From: Rikenellaceae bacterium
GTDB lineage: Bacteria > Bacteroidota > Bacteroidia > Bacteroidales > UBA932
Direction of reading: 5' to 3'
Assembly: GCA_900767375.1 (NCBI GenBank)
Contig: CAAFYX010000046.1
Location: 1-5,803, forward strand
DNA: 5,803 nt
Each line of letters starts with the position of its first letter. Position 1 is the stretch's first letter. The translations under genes and the position numbers were made by a program. Shown one piece after another: positions 1 through 5,803 of this stretch. The notes under the pieces are model-generated. The model saw only the letters and a program-made list of their open reading frames with translations. It made no database searches and had not been told where the DNA came from.

Positions 1-2497
1 ACTCGAATGCACCGGCCTCGAGGGGGATCTTCACATTGGTGGTGGCACCAGGAGCGATGGAAACCTTCTTGAAGCCCTTGAGGGACTTGATAGGAGCGTC
101 AGGATCGTCAAGGGACTTGACATATACCTGGACGACTTCCTCTCCGTCCATGCCGCCGGTGTTGGTTACAGGGACGGTGAGCTTCATCGACTTGTGGGAG
201 CCGCTGACCTTTGCTTCACCGTATTCGAAGGTGGTGTAGCTCAGACCGTAACCGAATGCGTAGAGAGGCTCTCCTTCGAAGTATCTGTAGGTCCTTCCCT
301 TCATCGTATAATCCTGGAAATCAGGGAGCTGGTCTGTAGAAGCGTAGAATGTGACAGGGAGGCGTCCGGCAGGGTTGTAGTCACCGAAGAGGACATCGGC
401 TACCGCCTGGCCGCAGGCCTGACCGCCGTACCATGCCTGGATGAGCGCGTCATACTTGCTCTCGACATTGCCGAAGCCGACAGCTGAGCCGGATACATTG
501 ACCAGTACGACAGGTTTGCCGAGGGTGTCGATGGTGGCGAGGAGCTGCTGCTGGATCTCAGGGAGCTCGATGGCGGTGCGGTCGTGGCCTTCACCTTCAA
601 CGTCTGAGGAGATGCCGCCGACCATTACGATTACGTCAGCGTCCTTGATATTCTCCATTACAGGTGCGAAGTCAGCTTCGCGACGGCTGTAGAGGTCGAA
701 CGAGAATGATGCGGACCTGGCTTCAGGCTGTGAGAGCTCGATGCTGATGCTGTATGCCTTGCCTTCCTCCACCTTGAATGAGGTCGGGGCGAATCCTCTT
801 CCGAAGAAGAAACGTCCTGCTGGGGCTTCTGCCTGCTCGGAGATGGTGGTGCCGTTGACTGAGAATGAATACTTGCCGCTGCCGCGGATGCTGTAGTACA
901 TCTCGCCGGTGTAGTCTGCGATGAAGCTTCCTGAGTATTTGGCTGAGAAGCCGGTGAGGTTCAGACCTTCTTCCCATGCGCAGTCCTCGTGGGCGAGGGC
1001 AGGGGAGGTGGTGTTCAGGTTGAGCGCCTCGGTGTAGTCGGCCTTGGCGGCGATTTCACCGCTGTGCTCCAGATTGTTCCAATAGTCGGCGTGAAGGCCG
1101 GCCTTGTCGTTGAAGCGTGAGAGGTAGTGGGTGGTGATGAATGGGTCGGTGAGGTCGCAGGCCTTCTCATAGATCACCTTTGAGCCTGGAGCGGCTTCGC
1201 GGATGGCGTCGAGGATGGTCTTTGTGTTCTCCTCGGTAGGGAAGCCGTTGTAGTTGCCCAGGATGACGCGGGCGTCATCGGCGTTCGGTCCTACGACGGC
1301 GATTGTGAGACCGTCTTTCTGGAGAGGGAGGACATTGTCACCGTTCTTGAGGAGGACGATGGCTTCGTGGGCGGCCTTGCTTGCAAGGGCGGTGTGCTCT
1401 GGGCTGCTGAGGTCATCGAGGCCCAGGTTCGCCCAAGGGAGGTTTTCTTCCGGGTCGAACATTCCGAGCTCGAAGCGGGCGCGAAGGATTCTGGCTACAT
1501 TGACATCGATGTCAGCCTCGGTGATGAGGCCCTTTTCAATGGCGTCGACCAGGGCCTTGTAGCTGGTTCCACATTCCACGTCAGTGCCTGAAAGCACTGC
1601 GTCTGCGGATGCACTGGCAGCGTCCTCGTGGGTGCCGTGGTTGCGCTTGTTGTAGAAGTCGCCGATGGCTCCGCAGTCGGAGACTACGATGCCGTCGAAG
1701 CCCCATTTCTCGCGGAGGATGTTCTGGAGCAGCCTGTCGCTGGCGCAGCAAGGCTCGCCTTCATATCTGTGGTATGCGCACATCACTTCCTGGACGTCTC
1801 CTTCCTTGACTATCTTCTTGAATGCCGGAAGATAGGTCTCCCAGAGGTCTTTCATAGGAACAGTTACGTCGAACTGGTGGCGGAGAGGCTCCGGACCGCT
1901 GTGAACGGCATAGTGCTTGGCGCAGGAGTGGAGCTTGAGGTATTTCTTATCGTTGCCCTGCATGGCCTTTACGGTCTGTGTGCCCATGACGGCATTCAGA
2001 TAAGGGTCTTCTCCCGGGGTTTCCTGGCCGCGTCCCCAGCGCGGGTCACGGAAGATGTTCACGTTCGGGCACCAGAACGAAAGTCCCTGGTGCCAGATGC
2101 TTCCGTTTGGCTCGGTGACTCCGAGGACATGGTGGTCCGTGGTGTTCCAGACGGCGCGGGCTTCATCGGAGACTGCGGTGTAGATGTCATACTGCTGTGC
2201 ATCGTCAAAGGTGGCGGCGAGGGCGATGACCTGGGGGAATACGGTCACGTCGTCATAGCAGATGCCGTGGCAGGCCTCATTCCACCAGTTGTAGGCGGGG
2301 ATGTCCAGTCTGTCGACCGAGACGGAGCCGTTCATCATCAGTCCGATCTTCTCCTCCGGGGTGAGGAGTGAGAGGAGGTTCTCGACTCTCTTGTCAATCG
2401 AAAGGTTCGGGTTCTGGAATGGATACTCGTACTTTTCGCTGCTGCATCCGGCCAGCAGGAAGGCGGCCAGGGTGCATAAAATTGTCAGTTTTCGCAT
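1..2497 (-). CDS. xyl3A: GH3 beta-xylosidase with inserted PA14 domain, lipoprotein (3' end outside window)
   Basis: Probable exo-acting beta-xylosidase that releases xylose from xylo-oligosaccharides in the periplasm or at the outer membrane. The frame is open for 832 codons from the ATG at 2497-2495 to the left edge with no stop; probably a few dozen residues are missing. Residues 1-18 form a lipoprotein signal ending LLAGC, with Cys18 lipidated. The GH3 N-terminal domain spans about 40-345, with WWNEACHG (71-78), RDPRWGRGQE (150-159), KHY (194-196) and nucleophile Asp274 in GIVVSDCGAI. The GH3 C-terminal domain starts near 380, is interrupted by PA14 (about 466-604) and resumes with VEGEGHDR, where Glu634 or Glu636 is the likely acid/base. 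A fibronectin-III-like domain follows FGYGLSYTTF (748-757). SDCGAI and GTDVECG resemble GH3 xylosidases more than glucosidases, and the xylanase neighbour agrees. The characterised Prevotella ruminicola Xyl3A has the same PA14 architecture and cleaves xylosides and arabinofuranosides. Family assignment is firm; a beta-glucosidase or mixed specificity remains possible. There is no Shine-Dalgarno, as is usual in Bacteroidota. The start is fixed by the signal peptide. Confidence 0.93.
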   Translation of the reverse strand, partial: MRKLTILCTLAAFLLAGCSSEKYEYPFQNPNLSIDKRVENLLSLLTPEEKIGLMMNGSVSVDRLDIPAYNWWNEACHGICYDDVTVFPQVIALAATFDDAQQYDIYTAVSDEARAVWNTTDHHVLGVTEPNGSIWHQGLSFWCPNVNIFRDPRWGRGQETPGEDPYLNAVMGTQTVKAMQGNDKKYLKLHSCAKHYAVHSGPEPLRHQFDVTVPMKDLWETYLPAFKKIVKEGDVQEVMCAYHRYEGEPCCASDRLLQNILREKWGFDGIVVSDCGAIGDFYNKRNHGTHEDAASASADAVLSGTDVECGTSYKALVDAIEKGLITEADIDVNVARILRARFELGMFDPEENLPWANLGLDDLSSPEHTALASKAAHEAIVLLKNGDNVLPLQKDGLTIAVVGPNADDARVILGNYNGFPTEENTKTILDAIREAAPGSKVIYEKACDLTDPFITTHYLSRFNDKAGLHADYWNNLEHSGEIAAKADYTEALNLNTTSPALAHEDCAWEEGLNLTGFSAKYSGSFIADYTGEMYYSIRGSGKYSFSVNGTTISEQAEAPAGRFFFGRGFAPTSFKVEEGKAYSISIELSQPEARSASFSFDLYSRREADFAPVMENIKDADVIVMVGGISSDVEGEGHDRTAIELPEIQQQLLATIDTLGKPVVLVNVSGSAVGFGNVESKYDALIQAWYGGQACGQAVADVLFGDYNPAGRLPVTFYASTDQLPDFQDYTMKGRTYRYFEGEPLYAFGYGLSYTTFEYGEAKVSGSHKSMKLTVPVTNTGGMDGEEVVQVYVKSLDDPDAPIKSLKGFKKVSIAPGATTNVKIPLEAGAFE
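686..1102 (-). other. PA14 domain inserted in the GH3 C-terminal domain
   Basis: Residues about 466-604 of the GH3 protein begin AGLHADYWNN and include FIADYTGEMYYSIRGSGKYS and FSVNG, which is the usual pattern of a PA14 beta-barrel. It sits between the first strands of the GH3 C-terminal domain and the acid/base segment, as in KmBglI-type and Prevotella Xyl3A-type enzymes. In characterised relatives this insert reaches over the active site and limits substrate length. That it does so here is inference. Boundaries are estimated by eye. Confidence 0.82.
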
Positions 2498-2536
2498 TAT
2501 TACGTAGTTTGTGGTTGATATAGAGCTTGATATGAG

Positions 2537-2568
2537 CAAATTTATGAAAAAAAATGAAGCCGGACAAA
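2537..2568 (-). promoter_or_regulatory. Bacteroidota-type promoter for the GH3 gene
   Basis: On the minus strand, TAAATTTG at 2544-2537 is an exact match to the Bacteroidota -7 consensus TAnnTTTG. A TTTG at 2568-2565 lies 20 nt upstream of it, which suits the -33 element. Transcription would start near 2530, leaving a short, A-rich leader of about 35 nt before the ATG at 2497, without a Shine-Dalgarno. The -33 TTTG lies in the loop and 3' arm of the upstream terminator hairpin. This box suggests that the GH3 gene can be transcribed independently of the xylanase gene. It has not been tested experimentally. Confidence 0.68.
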
Positions 2569-2581
2569 CTGTCCGGCTTCA
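2547..2581 (-). terminator. Intrinsic terminator of the xylanase-esterase gene
   Basis: Read on the minus strand, TGAAGCCGGACA, a GTT loop and TGTCCGGCTTCA form a perfect 12-bp stem (2581-2555), followed at once by eight T residues (2554-2547). It begins 23 nt after the TAG stop at 2607-2605. The plus strand has no T tract after the hairpin, so it acts in the minus direction only. It should end most transcripts of the xylanase-esterase gene before the GH3 gene. Confidence 0.9.
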
Positions 2582-2604
2582 AAATTATATATACTCAATC
2601 AATT

Positions 2605-4860
2605 CTATTTGAAGAGCATAGGCGCCATTTCCTTAAGGCAGCGTCTCCAGGTGAGGAACTCGTGTGCTGTGCCTTCTGAGACATAGCCCTTTGCGTTGTA
2701 TCCTGCAGCCTGAAGAGCCTCGGCGGCCTTTCTGATCTGGTCAGGACCTTCCTTGCTTCCGCAGCCTACGAAGATACCCTTGATGCCGTCGATGTCCTTG
2801 ATCTCGTCAGGAGTGTAGACACCGCCGCTGAGGAGTCCGTAGTAGCCGAACATTTCAGGACGTGCGAGGGTGATGGTGTGGGTCTCCATACCGCCCATTG
2901 AGAGGCCTGCCATTGCACGGTGGGCCTTGTCTGCGTATGTTCTGAAGTTTGCGTCGATGTAAGGGATGAGCTCGTCGCAGAGAACCTGCTCGAAGCCGTT
3001 GTTCATCATCATTCCCATTCCGCCTGCAGGACGTGCAGGGCGTGCTGCAGGAGCAGCAGGGGCTTCGCCTGACTTAGGGGCGGCCGGAGCTGCAGGACGT
3101 GCTGCAGGCATCTGGCCAGGGCGGAAGCCTTCATTGGTCATACCGTAGGTCATTACGCAGATGAACGGCTCGATCTCACCGTCAGCGATCATATTGTCGA
3201 GGATGAGGTTGGCTTTGCCCTGATTCCACCATGCGTACTCATTCTCACCCCAACCGTGCTGGAGATAGAGGACAGGGAATTTCTGCTTCTTTGACTTGTC
3301 GTAGGTAGGAGGGGTGTAAACGAATGCCTTGCGGAGCTGGTTGGTGCTTTCAGACCAGAAGAGAACCTGCTCAACCTTTCCGTGAGGGATGTTTCTCTCG
3401 GCATAGAATGCCTTGTCGTGTGCAGGAATCTCGATACCGCTCTCCCAGCGGGTTGAGCCGTAGTAGTTGTTGGTGCCCGGATCGTTGACTACACCGCCGT
3501 CGATGATGAGGTGATAGTAGTGGAAGCCTTCGTCCATAGGACCTGCGGTGGTTCCTGTCCAGAAACCGTCAGCGTCCTTGTGGAGGACGGTGCCGCCCTG
3601 TCCGCCGAGACCGAGGGTAACGATGACGGAGGTAGCCTTAGGAGCGTCTACGCGGAAGCGTGCATATCCCTGTGAGTTGACCATAGGATACTGCTGGCCC
3701 GGCTGGTTGCACTCTGAAGGTACGAAGTCCTCGAGAACGACCGCATTGTCAAGTGCAGCGTCGAATTTCTTGACGGTATTGTAAGGCTTCTTAGGCTGAA
3801 GCTTGGCATCGAACAGGAGAGGGGAGTTGTTGGTTCCGAGCCATGAGTCGGCGTCGGATACGTTCCAGAAGTTCACGAGGTCCACCTTACCTGCGCCGGT
3901 GCCGCTGGCATGCTTGCGGAGGATCTTGAAAAGGTTGGCGTACTGGTCCTGCTGGAGAGTGGTCTCCCAGTCGGCTACAGTGGCCTTGCCCTGGTTGAAA
4001 CGGAGACCGCCGCCCATGTCTTCATTGACACGGATGTCGAGCTCGGTGATGTGGATATGGTCAACGATGGACTCGTACTTGGTGATGGCTGCATCGATGT
4101 CGGCTGCGCTAGGGCTGTAGATGTTGTAGTGGGCCTGCATACCGATGCCGTCGACCTTGGCGCCTGCATCCTTGAGCCTCTTTACGAGGTCGTAGATGCG
4201 CTGGCTCTTTTCAGGCTCAGCGTCGTTGTAGTCGTTGTAGAAGAGGAGTGCGTTAGGAGCGTACTTTGCAGCATACTCGAAAGCCTTTACAAGGAACTCG
4301 TCACCTGCGATCTGATACATAGGTGACTGGCGCATAGGTGACTGACCCCATCTTACAGGGCTGTCGGCCACGGCCTCGTTCACGACGTCCCATGCATATA
4401 CGTCAGGGTAGCGCTCGCAGATGGCCTTGATATGGTGCTCCATGTTCTCGAAGAGTTTCTCCTTGGATACGAGGTTGCCCTTCTCGTCGGTGTACATCCA
4501 GCGTCCGATCTGGCTGTGCCACATAAGGCAGTGCCCGCGCATCTTGATGCCGTTCTCCTTAGCGAAGTTGTAGATCTTGTCAGCGTTCTCCCAGTTGAAT
4601 ACACCGTATTCAGGCTCGGTAGGCTGAGGCTTCATGTCGTTTTCAGCGGTGATGCTGTTGTACTCTCTCTTTACGAGGGCGATCTGATCAGGGTCTGAGA
4701 TGTTTCTTTGATTGACTGCGACGCCGACCATGAAATAGTCCTTGTAGGCGTCCTTCATGCCGTCGGTGATGACCTGCGGTGCACCCCAGTTGCCGAACTG
4801 GGCGAATGCAGGCACGCACATGGCGATGATAGCCAATCCTGTGAGGAATGTTTTTTTCAT
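2605..4860 (-). CDS. xyn10D-fae1A: Secreted bifunctional GH10 endo-xylanase / CE1 feruloyl esterase
   Basis: A 751-residue enzyme that should cut the beta-1,4-xylan backbone and release ferulate from arabinoxylan side groups. Residues 1-20 are a type I signal peptide with probable cleavage at AFA|QF; Cys15 is not in a good lipobox. The GH10 domain (about 27-368) has TAENDMKP (71-78), HCLMWHSQ (110-117), acid/base Glu162 in WDVVNEA and nucleophile Glu273 in HITELDIR. Residues about 379-490 form a CBM48/E-set-like sandwich of the type found before CE1 esterases. The CE1 domain (about 495-751) has LQHGWGENE (533-541), nucleophile Ser654 in GLSMGG and catalytic His733 in GTAHEFLTWR; the third acid is probably near GCGSKEGPD (699-707). 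A Pro/Ala/Arg-rich insert occupies 581-615. Prevotella ruminicola Xyn10D-Fae1A has the same plan and both activities. The start is set by the signal peptide; there is no Shine-Dalgarno. The gene lies 45 nt after the aminotransferase and is followed by a terminator. Domain calls are firm; the ester actually removed (ferulate or acetate) is inferred. Confidence 0.95.
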   Translation of the reverse strand: MKKTFLTGLAIIAMCVPAFAQFGNWGAPQVITDGMKDAYKDYFMVGVAVNQRNISDPDQIALVKREYNSITAENDMKPQPTEPEYGVFNWENADKIYNFAKENGIKMRGHCLMWHSQIGRWMYTDEKGNLVSKEKLFENMEHHIKAICERYPDVYAWDVVNEAVADSPVRWGQSPMRQSPMYQIAGDEFLVKAFEYAAKYAPNALLFYNDYNDAEPEKSQRIYDLVKRLKDAGAKVDGIGMQAHYNIYSPSAADIDAAITKYESIVDHIHITELDIRVNEDMGGGLRFNQGKATVADWETTLQQDQYANLFKILRKHASGTGAGKVDLVNFWNVSDADSWLGTNNSPLLFDAKLQPKKPYNTVKKFDAALDNAVVLEDFVPSECNQPGQQYPMVNSQGYARFRVDAPKATSVIVTLGLGGQGGTVLHKDADGFWTGTTAGPMDEGFHYYHLIIDGGVVNDPGTNNYYGSTRWESGIEIPAHDKAFYAERNIPHGKVEQVLFWSESTNQLRKAFVYTPPTYDKSKKQKFPVLYLQHGWGENEYAWWNQGKANLILDNMIADGEIEPFICVMTYGMTNEGFRPGQMPAARPAAPAAPKSGEAPAAPAARPARPAGGMGMMMNNGFEQVLCDELIPYIDANFRTYADKAHRAMAGLSMGGMETHTITLARPEMFGYYGLLSGGVYTPDEIKDIDGIKGIFVGCGSKEGPDQIRKAAEALQAAGYNAKGYVSEGTAHEFLTWRRCLKEMAPMLFK
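3016..3120 (-). repeat. Pro/Ala/Arg-rich low-complexity insert in the CE1 domain
   Basis: Residues 581-615 of the xylanase-esterase are almost wholly Pro, Ala, Arg and Gly with AARPA/APAAP-like units, followed by a Met/Asn-rich run GMGMMMNNG (614-622). The DNA carries imperfect direct repeats: ctgcaggacgtgc at 3024-3036 and 3090-3102, and cgtgctgcagg at 3041-3051 and 3098-3108 (plus-strand reading). The stretch lies between the YGMTNEGFRPG segment and the FEQVLCDELIPYID helix that precedes the nucleophile Ser654, so it interrupts the catalytic domain instead of linking two domains. It keeps the frame. Confidence 0.8.
4318..4344 (-). repeat. Codon-identical 12-nt direct repeat in the GH10 domain
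   Basis: The minus strand reads CAGTCACCTATG twice (4344-4333 and 4329-4318), separated by CGC. It encodes QSPM-R-QSPM at residues 173-181, eleven residues after acid/base Glu162. Identical codons in both copies suggest a short in-frame tandem duplication. Confidence 0.7.
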
Positions 4861-4893
4861 AAGTAAATGATTATTGGTTTGTAGTTAGTTGTG

Positions 4894-4902
4894 CCAAATT
4901 AA
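4894..4902 (-). promoter_or_regulatory. Weak candidate -7 box before the xylanase-esterase gene
   Basis: The 45-nt gap contains TTAATTTGG on the minus strand (4902-4894), one mismatch from TAnnTTTG in either possible register. No TTTG is found at the expected -33 distance, which would lie within the end of the aminotransferase gene. If real, it would give a leader of about 30 nt. Co-transcription from the aminotransferase is an equally good reading, because no terminator is visible in the gap. Confidence 0.25.
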
Positions 4903-4905
4903 GAA

Positions 4906-5803
4906 TTATTTCTGACTGTTGTATGCTTCCAGGGCCTTTGCAAGCACTGTAAGGGCCTTGGCGAGGTCTTCCTTGTTCAGGACATAGGCGATGCGGACTT
5001 CGTTCCTGCCTTCATCAGGATCGGAGTAGAAGCCGGAGGCCGGGGCCATCATTATGGTCTGGCCCTCGTAGGAGAAGTCGGTGAGGCACCACTTCGTGAA
5101 TTTCTCCGCATCGTCCACTGGGAGCCGGGCCACTGTGTAGAATGCCCCCATAGGGGTAGGGGAGTAGACTCCGGGGATTTTGTTGAGCCCGTCGATAAGG
5201 AAGTTCCTTCGTGACAGGTATTCGTCATATACTTCAGCGAGGTACTCCTGAGGAGTGCTCAGGGATGCCTCGGCGATAAGCTGTCCCACGAGAGGCGGAC
5301 AGAGACGTGCCTGGCAGAACTTCATCACTGCGTCACGCACGGCCTTGTTCTTTGTGATGAGCGCTCCGATGCGGATGCCGCATTCGGAGTATCTCTTTGA
5401 TACTGAGTCGATGAGGACTACGTTTTCATCGATCCCCTCGAGATGGAAAGCGGAAATGTAAGGCGCCTTCGTATAGATGAACTCGCGGTACACCTCGTCA
5501 GAGAAGAGGTAGAGGTTGTATTTCTTCACGAGGTCGCGGATCTGGCGCATCTCCTGCTTTGTGTAGAGGTAGCCGGTAGGGTTGTTGGGGTTGCAGATCA
5601 GGATGGCCTTCGTCTTCTCCGTGATCTGCTCCTCGAACTTCTCCACGGGCGGAAGCCTGAAGCCGTCCTCGATGGAGGTCTTCACGGACTTCACCACGGC
5701 GCCGCAGCTGATGGCGAACGCCATGTAGTTGGCGTATGAAGGGTCGGTGACGATGATCTCGTCGCCCGGGTCGAGGCATGCCATGAATGCGAAGAGCACG
5801 GCC
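4906..5803 (-). CDS. PLP-dependent class I/II aminotransferase (5' end outside window)
   Basis: Cytoplasmic fold-type I aminotransferase that moves an amino group between an amino acid and a 2-oxo acid; related Bacteroidota proteins are often annotated as aspartate aminotransferases, but the substrate cannot be read here. The frame enters from the right edge (AVLFAFMACLDPGDEIIV) and ends at TAA 4908-4906, giving about 298 residues. Usual family length is near 400, so roughly 100 N-terminal residues are missing. The GTG at 5799-5797 is an internal Val, not the start. Visible motifs are DPSYANY, NPNNPTG, SDEVY (the Asp binds the PLP ring nitrogen), and SVSKRYSECGIRIG, where the Lys codon at 5397-5395 carries the Schiff-base lysine. 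NEVRIAYV contains the substrate carboxylate-binding Arg (4995-4993). No residue is missing and the frame is intact. No xylan-related role is evident. It may share a transcript with the xylanase gene 45 nt downstream. Confidence 0.93.
   Translation of the reverse strand, partial: AVLFAFMACLDPGDEIIVTDPSYANYMAFAISCGAVVKSVKTSIEDGFRLPPVEKFEEQITEKTKAILICNPNNPTGYLYTKQEMRQIRDLVKKYNLYLFSDEVYREFIYTKAPYISAFHLEGIDENVVLIDSVSKRYSECGIRIGALITKNKAVRDAVMKFCQARLCPPLVGQLIAEASLSTPQEYLAEVYDEYLSRRNFLIDGLNKIPGVYSPTPMGAFYTVARLPVDDAEKFTKWCLTDFSYEGQTIMMAPASGFYSDPDEGRNEVRIAYVLNKEDLAKALTVLAKALEAYNSQK

Noticed and set aside
1628..2371. Long plus-strand open frame of 247 codons
   Set aside because: It is antisense to the GH3 N-terminal domain, whose motifs (RDPRWGRGQE, KHY, SDCGAI) are clearly on the minus strand. 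The translation is Val/Ala/Gly-rich with no recognisable motif, as expected from the shadow of a GC-rich gene.
2555..2581. Hairpin as a bidirectional terminator
   Set aside because: The plus strand has aaaattatat after the stem, not a T tract, and there is no plus-strand gene to terminate.
2394..2582. Minus-strand 62-codon frame across the intergenic gap
   Set aside because: It would start within the terminator hairpin and runs out of frame into the GH3 gene, whose own start has a clear lipoprotein signal.
3016..3120. CRISPR-like or mobile repeat array
   Set aside because: The repeats are short, imperfect, without unique spacers, and lie inside an intact coding frame as Pro/Ala/Arg codons.
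3910..4326. Plus-strand open frame of 138 codons
   Set aside because: It is antisense to the GH10 domain, including nucleophile Glu273, and has Val/Leu/Glu-biased composition with no domain signature.
5797..5799. GTG as the true start of the aminotransferase
   Set aside because: The frame stays open to the window edge, the preceding codon gives Ala in the usual family context, and about 100 N-terminal residues of the fold would be lacking.

Overview
This window looks like a carbohydrate-degradation locus from a member of the Bacteroidota, most likely a gut or rumen Bacteroidales such as Prevotella or a relative. Three things suggest this: the enzyme architectures, a TAnnTTTG-type promoter box, and start codons without a Shine-Dalgarno sequence. 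All three genes lie on the minus strand and read from right to left. The species cannot be named from the sequence alone.

Layout, in transcription order. (1) 4906-5803 is the C-terminal part of a fold-type I PLP-dependent aminotransferase, whose N-terminus lies beyond the right edge. (2) After a 45-nt gap, 2605-4860 encodes a complete secreted 751-residue enzyme with a GH10 endo-xylanase, a CBM48-like beta-sandwich and a CE1 feruloyl-esterase-type domain in one chain. The esterase is interrupted by a Pro/Ala/Arg-rich low-complexity insert. (3) A 107-nt gap holds a strong intrinsic terminator and an overlapping Bacteroidota-type promoter. (4) 2497 down to the left edge encodes a lipoprotein GH3 enzyme with a PA14 domain inserted in its C-terminal sandwich domain, best read as a beta-xylosidase. 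It is open for 832 codons and its last few dozen residues lie outside the window.

How they work together: the GH10 domain would cut the arabinoxylan backbone, the CE1 domain would remove ferulate esters from arabinose side groups, and the GH3 enzyme would trim the xylo-oligosaccharides to xylose. The same pair, Xyn10D-Fae1A and the PA14-containing Xyl3A, has been described in Prevotella ruminicola 23. The system is therefore a variant of a known one rather than wholly new. The aminotransferase has no obvious role in xylan use and is probably a housekeeping neighbour.

The points most worth a second look are the terminator hairpin that carries the -33 element of the next gene's promoter, the low-complexity insert in the esterase lid region, and a codon-identical short duplication just after the xylanase acid/base motif. 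No RNA genes, CRISPR arrays, mobile elements, SusC/SusD genes or regulators were seen, and there is no gene-free stretch longer than 107 nt.
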